Positions 44,325 through 52,824 of a stretch of DNA of 64,000 nucleotides are shown in pieces (position 1 is the stretch's first letter; the number at the start of each line of letters is the position of its first letter). The position numbers and the translations under genes are program-made. The stretch comes from Herbaspirillum huttiense (GTDB lineage Bacteria > Pseudomonadota > Gammaproteobacteria > Burkholderiales > Burkholderiaceae_D). The stretch spans positions 2,418,001 to 2,482,000 of the forward strand of contig NZ_CP037993.1 of assembly GCF_004367745.1 (NCBI RefSeq), written 5' to 3'. Below the pieces are notes generated by a model. It searched no databases. It worked only from the letters and a program-made list of their open reading frames with translations, and had not been told where the DNA came from.

Positions 44325-44753
44325 TCAGCCGATCACATCAGCCAGCTTGTCCAGCAGGCTGCAATCTTCCTGCCAGGTGCGGCGCTCGGCGGAACTGGCG
44401 GCTTCACGTTGCAGGTCGGCGTCGCTCTTGTCGACCTGGGCCAGCAGGATGCGCTCGGCCAGGCGGGTGTCCGGTTCCATGGGGCCAAAGAAGGCGACTG
44501 TGGCACCGCGCTCGATCAGGAGGGTAGGGAAGTTGTCGATGTCGAGATCGCCGACCAGGTCGGCCTGGTCCTCGATATCGATCCACACGAAGTGATGCTG
44601 CGGATAGCGGGCCGCCCAGGCCTGGAAGGCGGCTTCATATTCACGGCAGCTGCCGCACCAGTTCGCGCACAGGCAGGCCACGACCCAGGTGTCGTTGCGA
44701 AGCGCCTCGGCGAGCGGGCGGCGGTTGGTTTGGTCTAATTTCTGGTAGGACAT
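44325..44753 (-). CDS. Thioredoxin-fold protein with CGSC motif
   Basis: 142 residues. The active-site stretch CLCANWCGSCREYEAAF carries C33-G-S-C36 instead of the usual CGPC; FVWIDIEDQ and the cis-proline region DNFPTLLIERG (about 92-102) complete the thioredoxin fold. There is no signal peptide, so it acts in the cytoplasm. Replacing the proline should make it a less strong reductant than Trx1, so its partners may be special. It is divergent from tsaB and convergent with the LysR gene. Confidence 0.88.
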   Translation of the reverse strand: MSYQKLDQTNRRPLAEALRNDTWVVACLCANWCGSCREYEAAFQAWAARYPQHHFVWIDIEDQADLVGDLDIDNFPTLLIERGATVAFFGPMEPDTRLAERILLAQVDKSDADLQREAASSAERRTWQEDCSLLDKLADVIG

Positions 44754-44864
44754 GGCGCGCTTATTTTACCCCCTTCGGCGCGAAGGGTTTTGCGCTGCCG
44801 CACAAAGGCTCACCTTAGATGCGAACGCACCGAACAATTGCGCGCCGCACGGTAAAATAGCGGG

Positions 44865-45584
44865 ATGTCCACGATTCTTGCCATTGAAACCTCCACCGAG
44901 CTGGCCTCGGCGGCCTTGCTCTACCAGGGCGAACTGATTGCGCGCCAGTCTGCTGGTACCCAGACGCACTCTGACGCCATCCTCCCCATGATCCAGCAAT
45001 TGCTGGCCGATGCCGGCCTGGCGCTGTCGCAATGCGATGCGCTGGCCTTTGGCGTGGGCCCCGGCTCCTTCACCGGCGTGCGCACGGCGTGCGGCGTGGT
45101 GCAGGGGCTGGCCTTTGGCTGTGACCGTCCGGTGGTCCCGGTGGTGACTCTGGAAGCGTCAGCCCAAGCCTGCCGTAATGAAAATCCGCAGGCCAGCGAT
45201 GTGCTGGCCGTCCTCGATGCCCGCATGGGTGAAGTCTATTGGGCGCGCTACCGCGCCCGTACCGATGGCGGTTGGGAGACGCTTGCCGAACCGGCCCTGT
45301 CGTCTGCCGCTCAGGTACCTGTCGAAGGTCGCCCCCATGCCTGCGGCAATGGTTTGTCGGTGTATGCCGAGCATTTCAGCGCCAACTTCTGCACGGCCGC
45401 CTTCGCCAGTGTGCAGCCGCAGGCGATGCCCCATGCGCGCCAGGTGGCGACGCTGGGACAGGTGCATTTCAGCGCCGGCCTGGCCTTGCCGGCACAGCAG
45501 GCGCAGCCGCTCTATCTGCGCAACAAGGTGGCCCTGACCACGGCCGAGCGCGAAGTGCGCGATGCGGCCAAGGGTGTGGCATGA
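44865..45584 (+). CDS. tsaB: tRNA t6A biosynthesis protein TsaB
   Basis: 239 residues of ASKHA fold. It starts MSTILAIETSTELASAALL, then HSDAILPMIQQLLADAG, and the family-typical FGVGPGSFTGVRTACGVVQGLAFG (about 63-86) and LDARMGEVYWARY (about 117-129). TsaB is the scaffold for TsaD in N6-threonylcarbamoyl-adenosine synthesis on tRNA. TAAAAT at 44853-44858 ends six bases before the ATG with no ribosome site between, so the message may be leaderless. It heads an operon with rimI, a uracil glycosylase and DUF1853. Confidence 0.95.
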   Translation: MSTILAIETSTELASAALLYQGELIARQSAGTQTHSDAILPMIQQLLADAGLALSQCDALAFGVGPGSFTGVRTACGVVQGLAFGCDRPVVPVVTLEASAQACRNENPQASDVLAVLDARMGEVYWARYRARTDGGWETLAEPALSSAAQVPVEGRPHACGNGLSVYAEHFSANFCTAAFASVQPQAMPHARQVATLGQVHFSAGLALPAQQAQPLYLRNKVALTTAEREVRDAAKGVA

Positions 45585-46078
45585 GCGAGCAACTGGCCGT
45601 GTCGCTGCCTGTCTCGCATCCGCGTTTCGGGCGGCTGCAGTTTGCGGCCATGGGCGCGAGTGACCTGGATGCGGTGGTCAGGATCGAAGAGGCCGTCTAC
45701 TCCCATCCCTGGACGCGCGGCAATTTTCAGGATTCGCTCTACAGCGGCTACCAGGCGCAGACCCTCCGGGATGCCCACGGCGAATTGCTGGGCTACTTCC
45801 TGGTGATGCTGGCCGTGGATGAAGCCCATCTGCTCAATATCAGCGTGGCCGCCCTGCATCAGCATCAGGGCCTGGGCCGCATGCTGCTGGACCAGGCGAC
45901 CGGGCTGGCACGCCAGCACCACATGCGGACCATGTTGCTGGAAGTACGTGAGTCCAACGTGCATGCCGCCAAGGTCTATCGCCAGTACGGCTTTACTGAA
46001 ATCGGGCGGCGCAAGAATTACTATCCCGCCGCCAACCAGACCCGAGAAGGGGCTATCGTCATGAGTCTGCCCTTATGA
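45581..46078 (+). CDS. rimI: Ribosomal protein S18 alanine N-acetyltransferase RimI
   Basis: 165 residues of GNAT fold: DLDAVVRIEEAVYSHPWTRGNF near the start is a RimI signature, and the acetyl-CoA loop QHQGLGRMLL and EVRESNVHAAKVYRQYGFTEIGRRKNYY follow. It acetylates the N-terminus of S18. It overlaps the tsaB stop by four bases (ATGA) and its stop overlaps the next gene the same way. The frame is open far upstream, but only the 45581 start fits the family. Confidence 0.94.
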   Translation: MSEQLAVSLPVSHPRFGRLQFAAMGASDLDAVVRIEEAVYSHPWTRGNFQDSLYSGYQAQTLRDAHGELLGYFLVMLAVDEAHLLNISVAALHQHQGLGRMLLDQATGLARQHHMRTMLLEVRESNVHAAKVYRQYGFTEIGRRKNYYPAANQTREGAIVMSLPL

Positions 46079-47094
46079 ATGAAGAATTGAAACAAGATCC
46101 GGGCTTCGGCTCCTCCCTGGCCCTGCTGGATGCGCTGGGCATTGGCCCGGTCTGGGTGCGGCGTGAGCTGGCGGTGGAAGAGGTGCAGGCCGCGCAGGCG
46201 GAAGTGCCTGCTCAGGAAACGGCCGCGGCCGTGCCCGCTGCCCCTGTCGATGCGCCCAAGGTCATCGCGCCTGAACCCGTCGTGGCTCAATCCAAGCCGC
46301 CCGTCGCTGCGCCGGTGGTGCAACCGTCCACGCCTGCTGCTCGTCCGGCTCCCGCCGCCCCCGCCCGTCCGCGTGCGCCGGTCGATGAAGACGGCGGCCC
46401 GCCTTCCTGGCTGGACGAGATGGACTTCGGTACTGCGCTGGAACCCATGCTGATCCCTGAGGGCGACGACGAGGAAGACGCCCCGGCCGTTGACCCCATG
46501 ATTGCCCGCATCAAGGCCATGGACTGGCCCCAGCTCAAGCAGCAGGTTGCTGAGTGCCGCCGCTGCGGGCTGTGCGAAGGCCGCAAGAATACCGTCTTCG
46601 GCGTAGGCGATGAAAAGGCCAAGTGGCTCTTCATCGGCGAAGGCCCGGGGCGCAACGAGGATCAGCAGGGCGAACCCTTCGTCGGCCCTGCCGGCAAGCT
46701 GCTGGACAACATGCTGCTGTCCATGGGCGTCAAGCGCGGTGAGAATGCCTACATCGCCAACATCGTCAAATGCCGTCCCACCGACGACAACGGCCGCGAC
46801 CGTCCGCCCTCGCCGCAGGAAGTGGCCTCCTGCCTGCCTTATCTGCAGCGCCAGATCGAACTGATCCAGCCGACCGTGCTGGTAGCACTGGGCAAGACGG
46901 CAGCCATTTCGCTGCTGGGCATGGATCCGGCCACGCCGGTTTCGCGTCTGCGCGGCACGGTGCATCGCTATCAGGACCTGCCGCTGGTGGTGACCTACCA
47001 CCCGGCCTATCTGCTGCGCACGCTCACCGACAAGAGCAAGGCCTGGGCCGACCTGTGCCTGGCCATGAGCACTTACGCTGCGCAAGCCCGCTGA
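46075..47094 (+). CDS. Family 4-type uracil-DNA glycosylase with long disordered leader
   Basis: 339 residues. The catalytic domain (about 150-335) has CRRCGLC and two later cysteines (VKCRP, ASCLPYL), the four 4Fe-4S ligands; GEGPGRNEDQQGEPFVGPAGKLLD, the GExPG-type uracil-site motif; and HPAYLLR near the end. It removes uracil from DNA. Residues 40-115 are a low-complexity Ala/Pro/Val stretch, then an acidic patch (GDDEEDAP). Coupled to rimI by ATGA at 46075. Confidence 0.9.
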   Translation: MNEELKQDPGFGSSLALLDALGIGPVWVRRELAVEEVQAAQAEVPAQETAAAVPAAPVDAPKVIAPEPVVAQSKPPVAAPVVQPSTPAARPAPAAPARPRAPVDEDGGPPSWLDEMDFGTALEPMLIPEGDDEEDAPAVDPMIARIKAMDWPQLKQQVAECRRCGLCEGRKNTVFGVGDEKAKWLFIGEGPGRNEDQQGEPFVGPAGKLLDNMLLSMGVKRGENAYIANIVKCRPTDDNGRDRPPSPQEVASCLPYLQRQIELIQPTVLVALGKTAAISLLGMDPATPVSRLRGTVHRYQDLPLVVTYHPAYLLRTLTDKSKAWADLCLAMSTYAAQAR

Positions 47095-47098
47095 AGCG

Positions 47099-48118
47099 AT
47101 GCCCGGCATGGACCTGAGCTCGCATCAGGCGCGGTTCCACCAGCGCTGGCCCGATCTGCGGGATCCGCACGTGCGCGCACTGGCCTGGCTGTTGTATGCG
47201 CCCGATCTGCTGGCGCCGGAGCCCGTCTGCTGGGAGGGCCGGGTCGCCACGCTGGGCCAGCTGTCACCCGAGGTGGCCGGCTGGCTGCACGACCTGCAAT
47301 ACGATCCGGCCATCAATGCCGCCTTGCACGCCCACCTGGCGCAACAGCCCTCAGGGCGCCTGGGCCGGTATGCCGAAAAGCTGCTCGGTTTCTATCTGCG
47401 CCAGCAGGACTGCCTGGTCGCGGCCAATTTGCAGGTCCGCAATCAGGGACCGACGCGAGAAACACTCGGCGAATTCGATTTCCTGATCCGTTCCCCTGAG
47501 GCGGAGAGCGACGGCGGTGTCGTGCATTGGGAGTTCGCCACCAAGTTCTATCTCTTGCAGGCGCGGGATCTGGCCGCCACGGCGCAGGCGGATGCCTTCG
47601 TCGGTCCCAACCTGGCCGATTCGCTGGGCCGCAAGATGCGCAAGATCATGCAGCAGCAACTGAAGCTTTCCGAACATCCGGCCGCCCAGGCGGTACTGCC
47701 GGCTCCTGTGGTAGCGGCGCGCGCCCTGGTCAAGGGATGGCTGTTCTACCCGCTGGATGCGGCGCTGAGCTTGCCGCCCACCATGGGCATTGCTGCCGAT
47801 CATTGCCGGGGATTCTGGTGTGATGCGGCCTCGCTACCACGTATTGAGGAAGAGACGATGTGCTATGCCGTCCTGCCGCGACTGTCCTGGCTGGCACCGG
47901 CGCGCCTTCCAGCCGGGCAGGGCATGACCCTGGCACAGCTGCAGGGCACCTTGGAAGACATGTTCAGTGCCGACGACAGTCCGGTCATGGTGGCGCAATG
48001 CCGCCTGCAGCGGGGTGCTGAACCGGAATGGCTGGAAGTGATGCGCGGCTTCGTCGTGCCGCCGCAGTGGGAAGCGCGTGCCGCCGCAACGGTGCAGCAC
48101 GCCGTCGTGCCGGTCTGA
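47099..48118 (+). CDS. DUF1853 family protein, possibly nuclease-like
   Basis: 339 residues matching DUF1853. The central region RNQGPTRETLGEFDFLIRS (about 114-132) and VVHWEFATKFYLL (141-153) resembles the two core strands of PD-(D/E)XK nucleases: an acidic residue (Asp127), then Glu145 and Lys149. The Glu-Lys spacing is three residues rather than one, so this is a resemblance, not proof. It begins four bases after the uracil glycosylase gene and ends the tsaB operon, which would fit a DNA-linked role. The convergent lplT gene ends 33 bases away. Confidence 0.82.
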   Translation: MPGMDLSSHQARFHQRWPDLRDPHVRALAWLLYAPDLLAPEPVCWEGRVATLGQLSPEVAGWLHDLQYDPAINAALHAHLAQQPSGRLGRYAEKLLGFYLRQQDCLVAANLQVRNQGPTRETLGEFDFLIRSPEAESDGGVVHWEFATKFYLLQARDLAATAQADAFVGPNLADSLGRKMRKIMQQQLKLSEHPAAQAVLPAPVVAARALVKGWLFYPLDAALSLPPTMGIAADHCRGFWCDAASLPRIEEETMCYAVLPRLSWLAPARLPAGQGMTLAQLQGTLEDMFSADDSPVMVAQCRLQRGAEPEWLEVMRGFVVPPQWEARAAATVQHAVVPV

Positions 48119-48151
48119 ACCGCCGGTCCAGACCTTCAATCCATCTTGAAA

Positions 48152-49423
48152 TCAGTGGTGGGGATGCTTGTCCTCGCCGATCAGCGCCAGCGAGTCATGC
48201 TCGCGCTGGTTGGCGGCATGGCGGCGCATGATGAGATACATGATGCCGGCCACGAAGGAGCCGAAGATGATGATGACGGTATTCACATCCAGGTTCATGC
48301 GCACCATGAAGGCATACAGCACCAGCATGGTCAGCACCGAGAGGTTCTCGTTGAAGTTCTGGACGGCAATCGAATGGCCTGCGCTCATGAGCACGTGGCC
48401 GCGATGCTGCAGCAGGGCGTTCATCGGCACCACGAAGTAGCCCGACAGCGCGCCCACGATCACCAGCAGCGGATAGGCCACCCACACCGAGGTGGTGGTG
48501 GTCATCAGCATTACCACGATGCCCATGATGATGCCCAGCGGCATGACGGTCAGTGATTTTTTCAGCGGCACGAAACGGGCGGCGGCTACCGCGCCCAGAG
48601 CTACGCCTACGGCGACGATGCCCTGCAGGATGGCGGCCTTGTCCAGCGGCATGTGCAGCGACTTTTCCGCCCATTTCAGAACGATGAACTGCAATGTCGC
48701 CCCGGCGCCCCAGAAGAGCGTGGTCACGGCCAGCGAGATCTGGCCCAGCTTGTCCTTCCACAGGGTGGTGAAGCAGCCGGCGAAGTCGACGATGAGGCGG
48801 ATGGGATTGCGTTCCTGGTGCTCGTAGCGGGCACCGGTATCAGGAATGTAGAAGTTGAAGAGGGCGGCGACGATGTAGATGCAGGAGATGATGCACAGGG
48901 CCGCTTCGGTGGGGGTGTCAATGGGCAGGTCGACCATCGGGAAGTCGAAGCTGAGGATCACCGCTGAAATCTTGGGATTGACCAGCGCCCCTCCAAGGAC
49001 CGTGCCCATGATGATGGAGCCCACCGTCAGTCCCTCGATCCAGCCATTGGCCGCGACCAGTTTTTCCGGCGGCAGCAGTTCGGTAAGGATCCCGTACTTG
49101 GCCGGCGAATAGGCCGCCGCACCGAAACCGACCACTGCATAGGCCAGCAGGGGATGCACGGTAAAGAACATGAGGGAACAACCGACGATCTTGATCATGT
49201 TGGTGATCAGCATGACCTTGCCCTTGGGGAAGGCGTCGGCGAAGGCGCCCACGAAGGCCGCCAGCAGCACATAGGAAAGCACGAAAAACAGCTTCAGCAG
49301 CGGGGTCATCCACGCTGGCGAATGCATTTCGGCAAGTAGGGCGATGGCGGCGATCAGCAGCGCGTTATCGGCGAGCGACGAAAAGAACTGCGCCGCCATG
49401 ATGGTATAGAAACCGCGATTCAT
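48152..49423 (-). CDS. lplT: Lysophospholipid transporter LplT
   Basis: 423 residues of the major facilitator type with twelve hydrophobic segments. It starts MNRGFYTIMAAQFFSSLADNALLIAA, the LplT opening, and includes GFGAAAYSPAKYGILTELLPPEKLVAANGW near 98-127. LplT flips lysophosphatidylethanolamine inward for reacylation by Aas. The fused acyltransferase/synthetase partner is not in the window. The gene is divergent from alr across 268 bases. Confidence 0.93.
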   Translation of the reverse strand: MNRGFYTIMAAQFFSSLADNALLIAAIALLAEMHSPAWMTPLLKLFFVLSYVLLAAFVGAFADAFPKGKVMLITNMIKIVGCSLMFFTVHPLLAYAVVGFGAAAYSPAKYGILTELLPPEKLVAANGWIEGLTVGSIIMGTVLGGALVNPKISAVILSFDFPMVDLPIDTPTEAALCIISCIYIVAALFNFYIPDTGARYEHQERNPIRLIVDFAGCFTTLWKDKLGQISLAVTTLFWGAGATLQFIVLKWAEKSLHMPLDKAAILQGIVAVGVALGAVAAARFVPLKKSLTVMPLGIIMGIVVMLMTTTTSVWVAYPLLVIVGALSGYFVVPMNALLQHRGHVLMSAGHSIAVQNFNENLSVLTMLVLYAFMVRMNLDVNTVIIIFGSFVAGIMYLIMRRHAANQREHDSLALIGEDKHPHH

Positions 49424-49691
49424 CCCTGTCCAAGATGTATAACAAATGATGTCCGGGTAGCTTTATACCATGAAACCATGCACGCTCCGTCATAAGTCCA
49501 ACCATAAAGATGTTCGTCCGGTAAAATGCCCGCTTGTTCCCCGCTGGACAAAAACTTCCGGGCGAACCGCGACAGGCAGGCCCATGGCGGCCTTGCTGCC
49601 CGCCGTGCGCATTGCCAGCCGAGATCGGCCGTTCGCCTACCCGCGAAGGCCCTCTGTGAGCCATCTGCCCTCGTTACTGCCACTGGATATC

Positions 49692-50771
49692 ATGCCAAGA
49701 CCGATCGTCGCTTCCATCAGCATTTCCGCACTTCAACACAATCTTGCCGTCGCCCGCGCCCATGCGCCCAACGCCCGCGTCTGGGGCGTGCTCAAGGCCA
49801 ATGGCTACGGCCACGGGCTGGAACGCGCCATGCGCGGCTTCGCCGATGCCGACGGCCTGGCGCTGGTGGAGCCGGATTATGCAGTCCGCCTGCGCGAGCT
49901 GGGCTGGACCAAGCCCATCCTGCTGCTGGAAGGTTTCTTCGATGCCGATGACTTGCCGGTGCTGGCTCGCCACGATATCCAGTTCGCCGTACATTGTGAG
50001 GAGCAGATTGCGCTGTTGGAACAATTCGTCACCGAAGCCGCCTTCCATGTGCACCTGAAGATGAACAGCGGCATGAACCGCCTGGGTTTCAAGCCCGAGG
50101 CCTTTCACGCCGCTCATGCGCGCGTGAGCAAGATCGCCAGCGTGCGCAGCATCACCATGATGACCCACTTCGCCAATGCCGACGATGCGCTCAACCCGTC
50201 CTTGCCGCTCTCCGAGCAGGTACGCCGCTTCCAGGCCGGCACCGAAGGGCTGCCCGGCGCGCGCAGCCTTTGCAATTCCGCTGCCGACCTGATGCATGGC
50301 GAACTGGCCCATGACTGGGTACGCCCCGGCATCATGCTGTACGGCGCTACCCCGGGCGGTGGCAGTGCCGCCGACTTCGGCCTGCGCGCGGCGATGACGC
50401 TGGAAAGCCAGATCATCGGCGTGCAGGACATCCCCCCGGGCGAAGCCATCGGCTACGGCAGCCGCTTCGTGGCGGACAAGCCGATGCGTATCGGCGTGGT
50501 CGCCTGCGGCTATGCCGACGGCTATCCGCGCCATGCACCGACCGGCACGCCCGTGCTGGTCGACGGTATCAAGACCGGCACCGTCGGGCGGGTCTCGATG
50601 GACATGCTGTGCGTGGACCTGACCGAACTTCCCGGCGCGAGTGTCGGCAGCCGCGTCGAGCTGTGGGGCCAGCAATTGCCCATCGATGAGGTCGCTTTTG
50701 CGGCGGGTACGATCGGATATGAACTGATGTGCGCACTGGCCCCACGGGTGGCGGTGCGTGAGGTGGACTGA
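49692..50771 (+). CDS. alr: Alanine racemase
   Basis: 359 residues of the PLP-barrel family. The catalytic lysine lies in VLKANGYGHG (about 34-43), with MNSGMNRLGF near 124, CNSAADLMHG near 195 and AIGYGSRF near 257, which holds the catalytic tyrosine; GRVSMDMLCVDLT follows. It makes D-alanine for peptidoglycan. The frame is open to 49470, but TAAAAT at 49522-49527 looks like a -10 inside that extension, and MPRPIVASI at 49692 is the usual start. Confidence 0.95.
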   Translation: MPRPIVASISISALQHNLAVARAHAPNARVWGVLKANGYGHGLERAMRGFADADGLALVEPDYAVRLRELGWTKPILLLEGFFDADDLPVLARHDIQFAVHCEEQIALLEQFVTEAAFHVHLKMNSGMNRLGFKPEAFHAAHARVSKIASVRSITMMTHFANADDALNPSLPLSEQVRRFQAGTEGLPGARSLCNSAADLMHGELAHDWVRPGIMLYGATPGGGSAADFGLRAAMTLESQIIGVQDIPPGEAIGYGSRFVADKPMRIGVVACGYADGYPRHAPTGTPVLVDGIKTGTVGRVSMDMLCVDLTELPGASVGSRVELWGQQLPIDEVAFAAGTIGYELMCALAPRVAVREVD

Positions 50772-50854
50772 ACAAAAATAGATGAACTTCCTGGCAGATT
50801 TCCGGGAAGCCTCAGCAGGCATACCAAGTTAGAGCAGAGAACAGCAAGGCGACG

Positions 50855-52240
50855 ATGGCGAAGGTCAAGACCAATTACACCTGTACCGAATGCGGCGGGG
50901 TCAGCAACAAATGGGCCGGGCAGTGTCCGGCCTGCGGGCAGTGGAATACCTTGGTCGAGACGCTGGTGGACACCGGTGGCGGGAATCGCTATTCGTCGAC
51001 CCCGCAAAGCCTGGCGCAGACCGCACCGGTACTGAGCCTGGCCGATATCGAAGCGATCGACGTGCCGCGCTTTGGCACTGGGATCGAGGAATTCGACCGC
51101 GTGCTGGGCGGTGGCCTGGTGCCGGGCGGAGTGGCGCTGATCGGCGGCGATCCCGGCATCGGCAAGTCGACCTTGCTGCTGCAGGCACTGGCCAATATCT
51201 CCCGGCTCAAGAAGGTACTCTATGTGAGCGGCGAAGAGTCCGGTTCGCAGATCGCCTTGCGCGCCAAGCGCCTGGCGGTGGATGCCCGTGAACTGCAATT
51301 GCAGGCCGAGATCCAGCTGGAAAAGATCCTCGCCACGCTGGCCGAGCACAAGCCCGAAGTGGCCGTGATCGATTCCATCCAGACCATTTATTCCGATGCG
51401 CTGACCTCGGCCCCCGGCTCGGTGGCGCAGGTGCGCGAATGCGCGGCGCAACTGACGCGGGTGGCCAAGACTTCCGGCATCACCATCATCATGGTCGGCC
51501 ACGTGACCAAGGAAGGTGCGCTGGCCGGTCCGCGCGTGCTGGAACACATCGTCGATACGGTGCTGTACTTCGAGGGCGATACGCATTCCAGCTTCCGCCT
51601 GGTGCGCGCCTTCAAGAACCGCTTCGGCGCAGTGAACGAACTGGGCGTGTTTGCCATGACCGAGAAGGGCCTGAAGGGGGTCTCCAATCCTTCTGCGCTG
51701 TTCCTTTCGCAGCACGAAAACCAGGTCCCCGGCTCCTGCGTCATGGTGACCCAGGAAGGCACGCGTCCGCTGCTGGTGGAAATCCAGGCCTTGGTGGACA
51801 GCTCGCACGTTCCCAACGCGCGCCGCCTGTCGGTCGGTCTGGAGCAGAACCGCCTGGCCATGCTGCTGGCGGTGCTGCACCGCCACGCGGGGGTGGCGGC
51901 TTTCGACCAAGATGTCTTCATCAATGCGGTCGGCGGGGTGAAGATTACCGAACCGGCGGCCGACCTGGCGGTGCTGCTGGCGATCAATTCCTCCATGCGC
52001 AACAAGCCCTTGCCGCGCGGATTGGTGGTGTTCGGTGAAGTGGGTCTGGCTGGGGAGATCCGCCCAGCGCCGCGCGGCCAGGAGCGGCTGCGCGAGGCCG
52101 CCAAGCTGGGCTTCTCGATTGCGGTCATTCCCAAGGCCAATGCACCCAAGCAGGCTATTGAGGGATTGAAGGTGATTCCGGTGGAGCGCATCGACGACGC
52201 TCTGCAGAAGGCGCGCGAGATCGACGATTACGCTGCCTGA
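50855..52240 (+). CDS. radA: DNA repair protein RadA (Sms)
   Basis: 461 residues. An N-terminal zinc finger (CTECGG, CPACG at about 10-28) leads to a RecA-like ATPase with Walker A GGDPGIGKST (about 98-107), the RadA-specific KNRFGAVNELGVF near 255, and a C-terminal Lon-protease-like domain (LPRGLVVFGEVGLAGEIR). It is a hexameric helicase that extends recombination D-loops. AAGGCG lies before the ATG. It follows alr by 83 bases and ends 14 bases from the convergent FlhE-like gene. Confidence 0.95.
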   Translation: MAKVKTNYTCTECGGVSNKWAGQCPACGQWNTLVETLVDTGGGNRYSSTPQSLAQTAPVLSLADIEAIDVPRFGTGIEEFDRVLGGGLVPGGVALIGGDPGIGKSTLLLQALANISRLKKVLYVSGEESGSQIALRAKRLAVDARELQLQAEIQLEKILATLAEHKPEVAVIDSIQTIYSDALTSAPGSVAQVRECAAQLTRVAKTSGITIIMVGHVTKEGALAGPRVLEHIVDTVLYFEGDTHSSFRLVRAFKNRFGAVNELGVFAMTEKGLKGVSNPSALFLSQHENQVPGSCVMVTQEGTRPLLVEIQALVDSSHVPNARRLSVGLEQNRLAMLLAVLHRHAGVAAFDQDVFINAVGGVKITEPAADLAVLLAINSSMRNKPLPRGLVVFGEVGLAGEIRPAPRGQERLREAAKLGFSIAVIPKANAPKQAIEGLKVIPVERIDDALQKAREIDDYAA

Positions 52241-52254
52241 ACCGGATCACTGAA

Positions 52255-52824
52255 TCAGCCGGGCGCGTCGAAAGTGACGATGACCTGGTTCATTTCGCCC
52301 TTGATGGGCGGTTCACCTGTGCGGGCCGTTCCGCGCACGCTGTAGTGCAGCTGGAAAGGCTGGCCGGCGTCGCGGCCATTGAAGAATTCGGTACTGCCGG
52401 CATTGGCCTGGCTTACGTCCCAGCATACCCCCGCATCCTTCCAGCACAGCCTGGCCTCGAAGCCGGGCGGCTTGCTGGCCAGCGTATAGCGCCAGCTGAC
52501 CTTGCGGATGATTGCGCCGGCCGGTATCTGTCCCACCACCTTGAATTGCGTGATGTAGTCGGCGTTGCGGGCGCGGATGTCCGGGCCTGGCTCGTCGGAA
52601 GCATAAGCCCCTGCCGGACCGCCCTGTGGCGGGGCAATGCTGAGCGGCGAGGGACCGTTTGGAATGACCGGCGAAATGATCACGATGGGACGCTTGCTGC
52701 CCTCACTGCCGGCAGCGGGAACGCTCAGGTTGCGATCCGCGTAGGTCTGGGCCATGGCCAGGACGGGCAGGGCGGCTGCCAGCAGGCAGGGCAGGTGCCG
52801 CCAGTGGAGGGCCCGCTCAGGCAT
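52255..52824 (-). CDS. Secreted FlhE-like protein
   Basis: 189 residues with a signal peptide (LPCLLAAALPVLAMA, cleavage near 25). A Pro/Ser-rich linker follows. The C-terminal half (about 104-186) resembles flagellar FlhE: KVSWRYTL, ARLCW with Cys127 and Cys134 as a likely disulfide, a Gly/Phe-rich turn, and PPIKGEMNQVIVTF at the end. In enterobacteria flhE sits after flhBA and affects flagellar export. Here it overlaps the histidine kinase gene by eight bases and has no flagellar neighbours. The family link is from motif resemblance, so the role is uncertain: a periplasmic partner of the kinase is as likely as a flagellar role. Confidence 0.7.
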   Translation of the reverse strand: MPERALHWRHLPCLLAAALPVLAMAQTYADRNLSVPAAGSEGSKRPIVIISPVIPNGPSPLSIAPPQGGPAGAYASDEPGPDIRARNADYITQFKVVGQIPAGAIIRKVSWRYTLASKPPGFEARLCWKDAGVCWDVSQANAGSTEFFNGRDAGQPFQLHYSVRGTARTGEPPIKGEMNQVIVTFDAPG

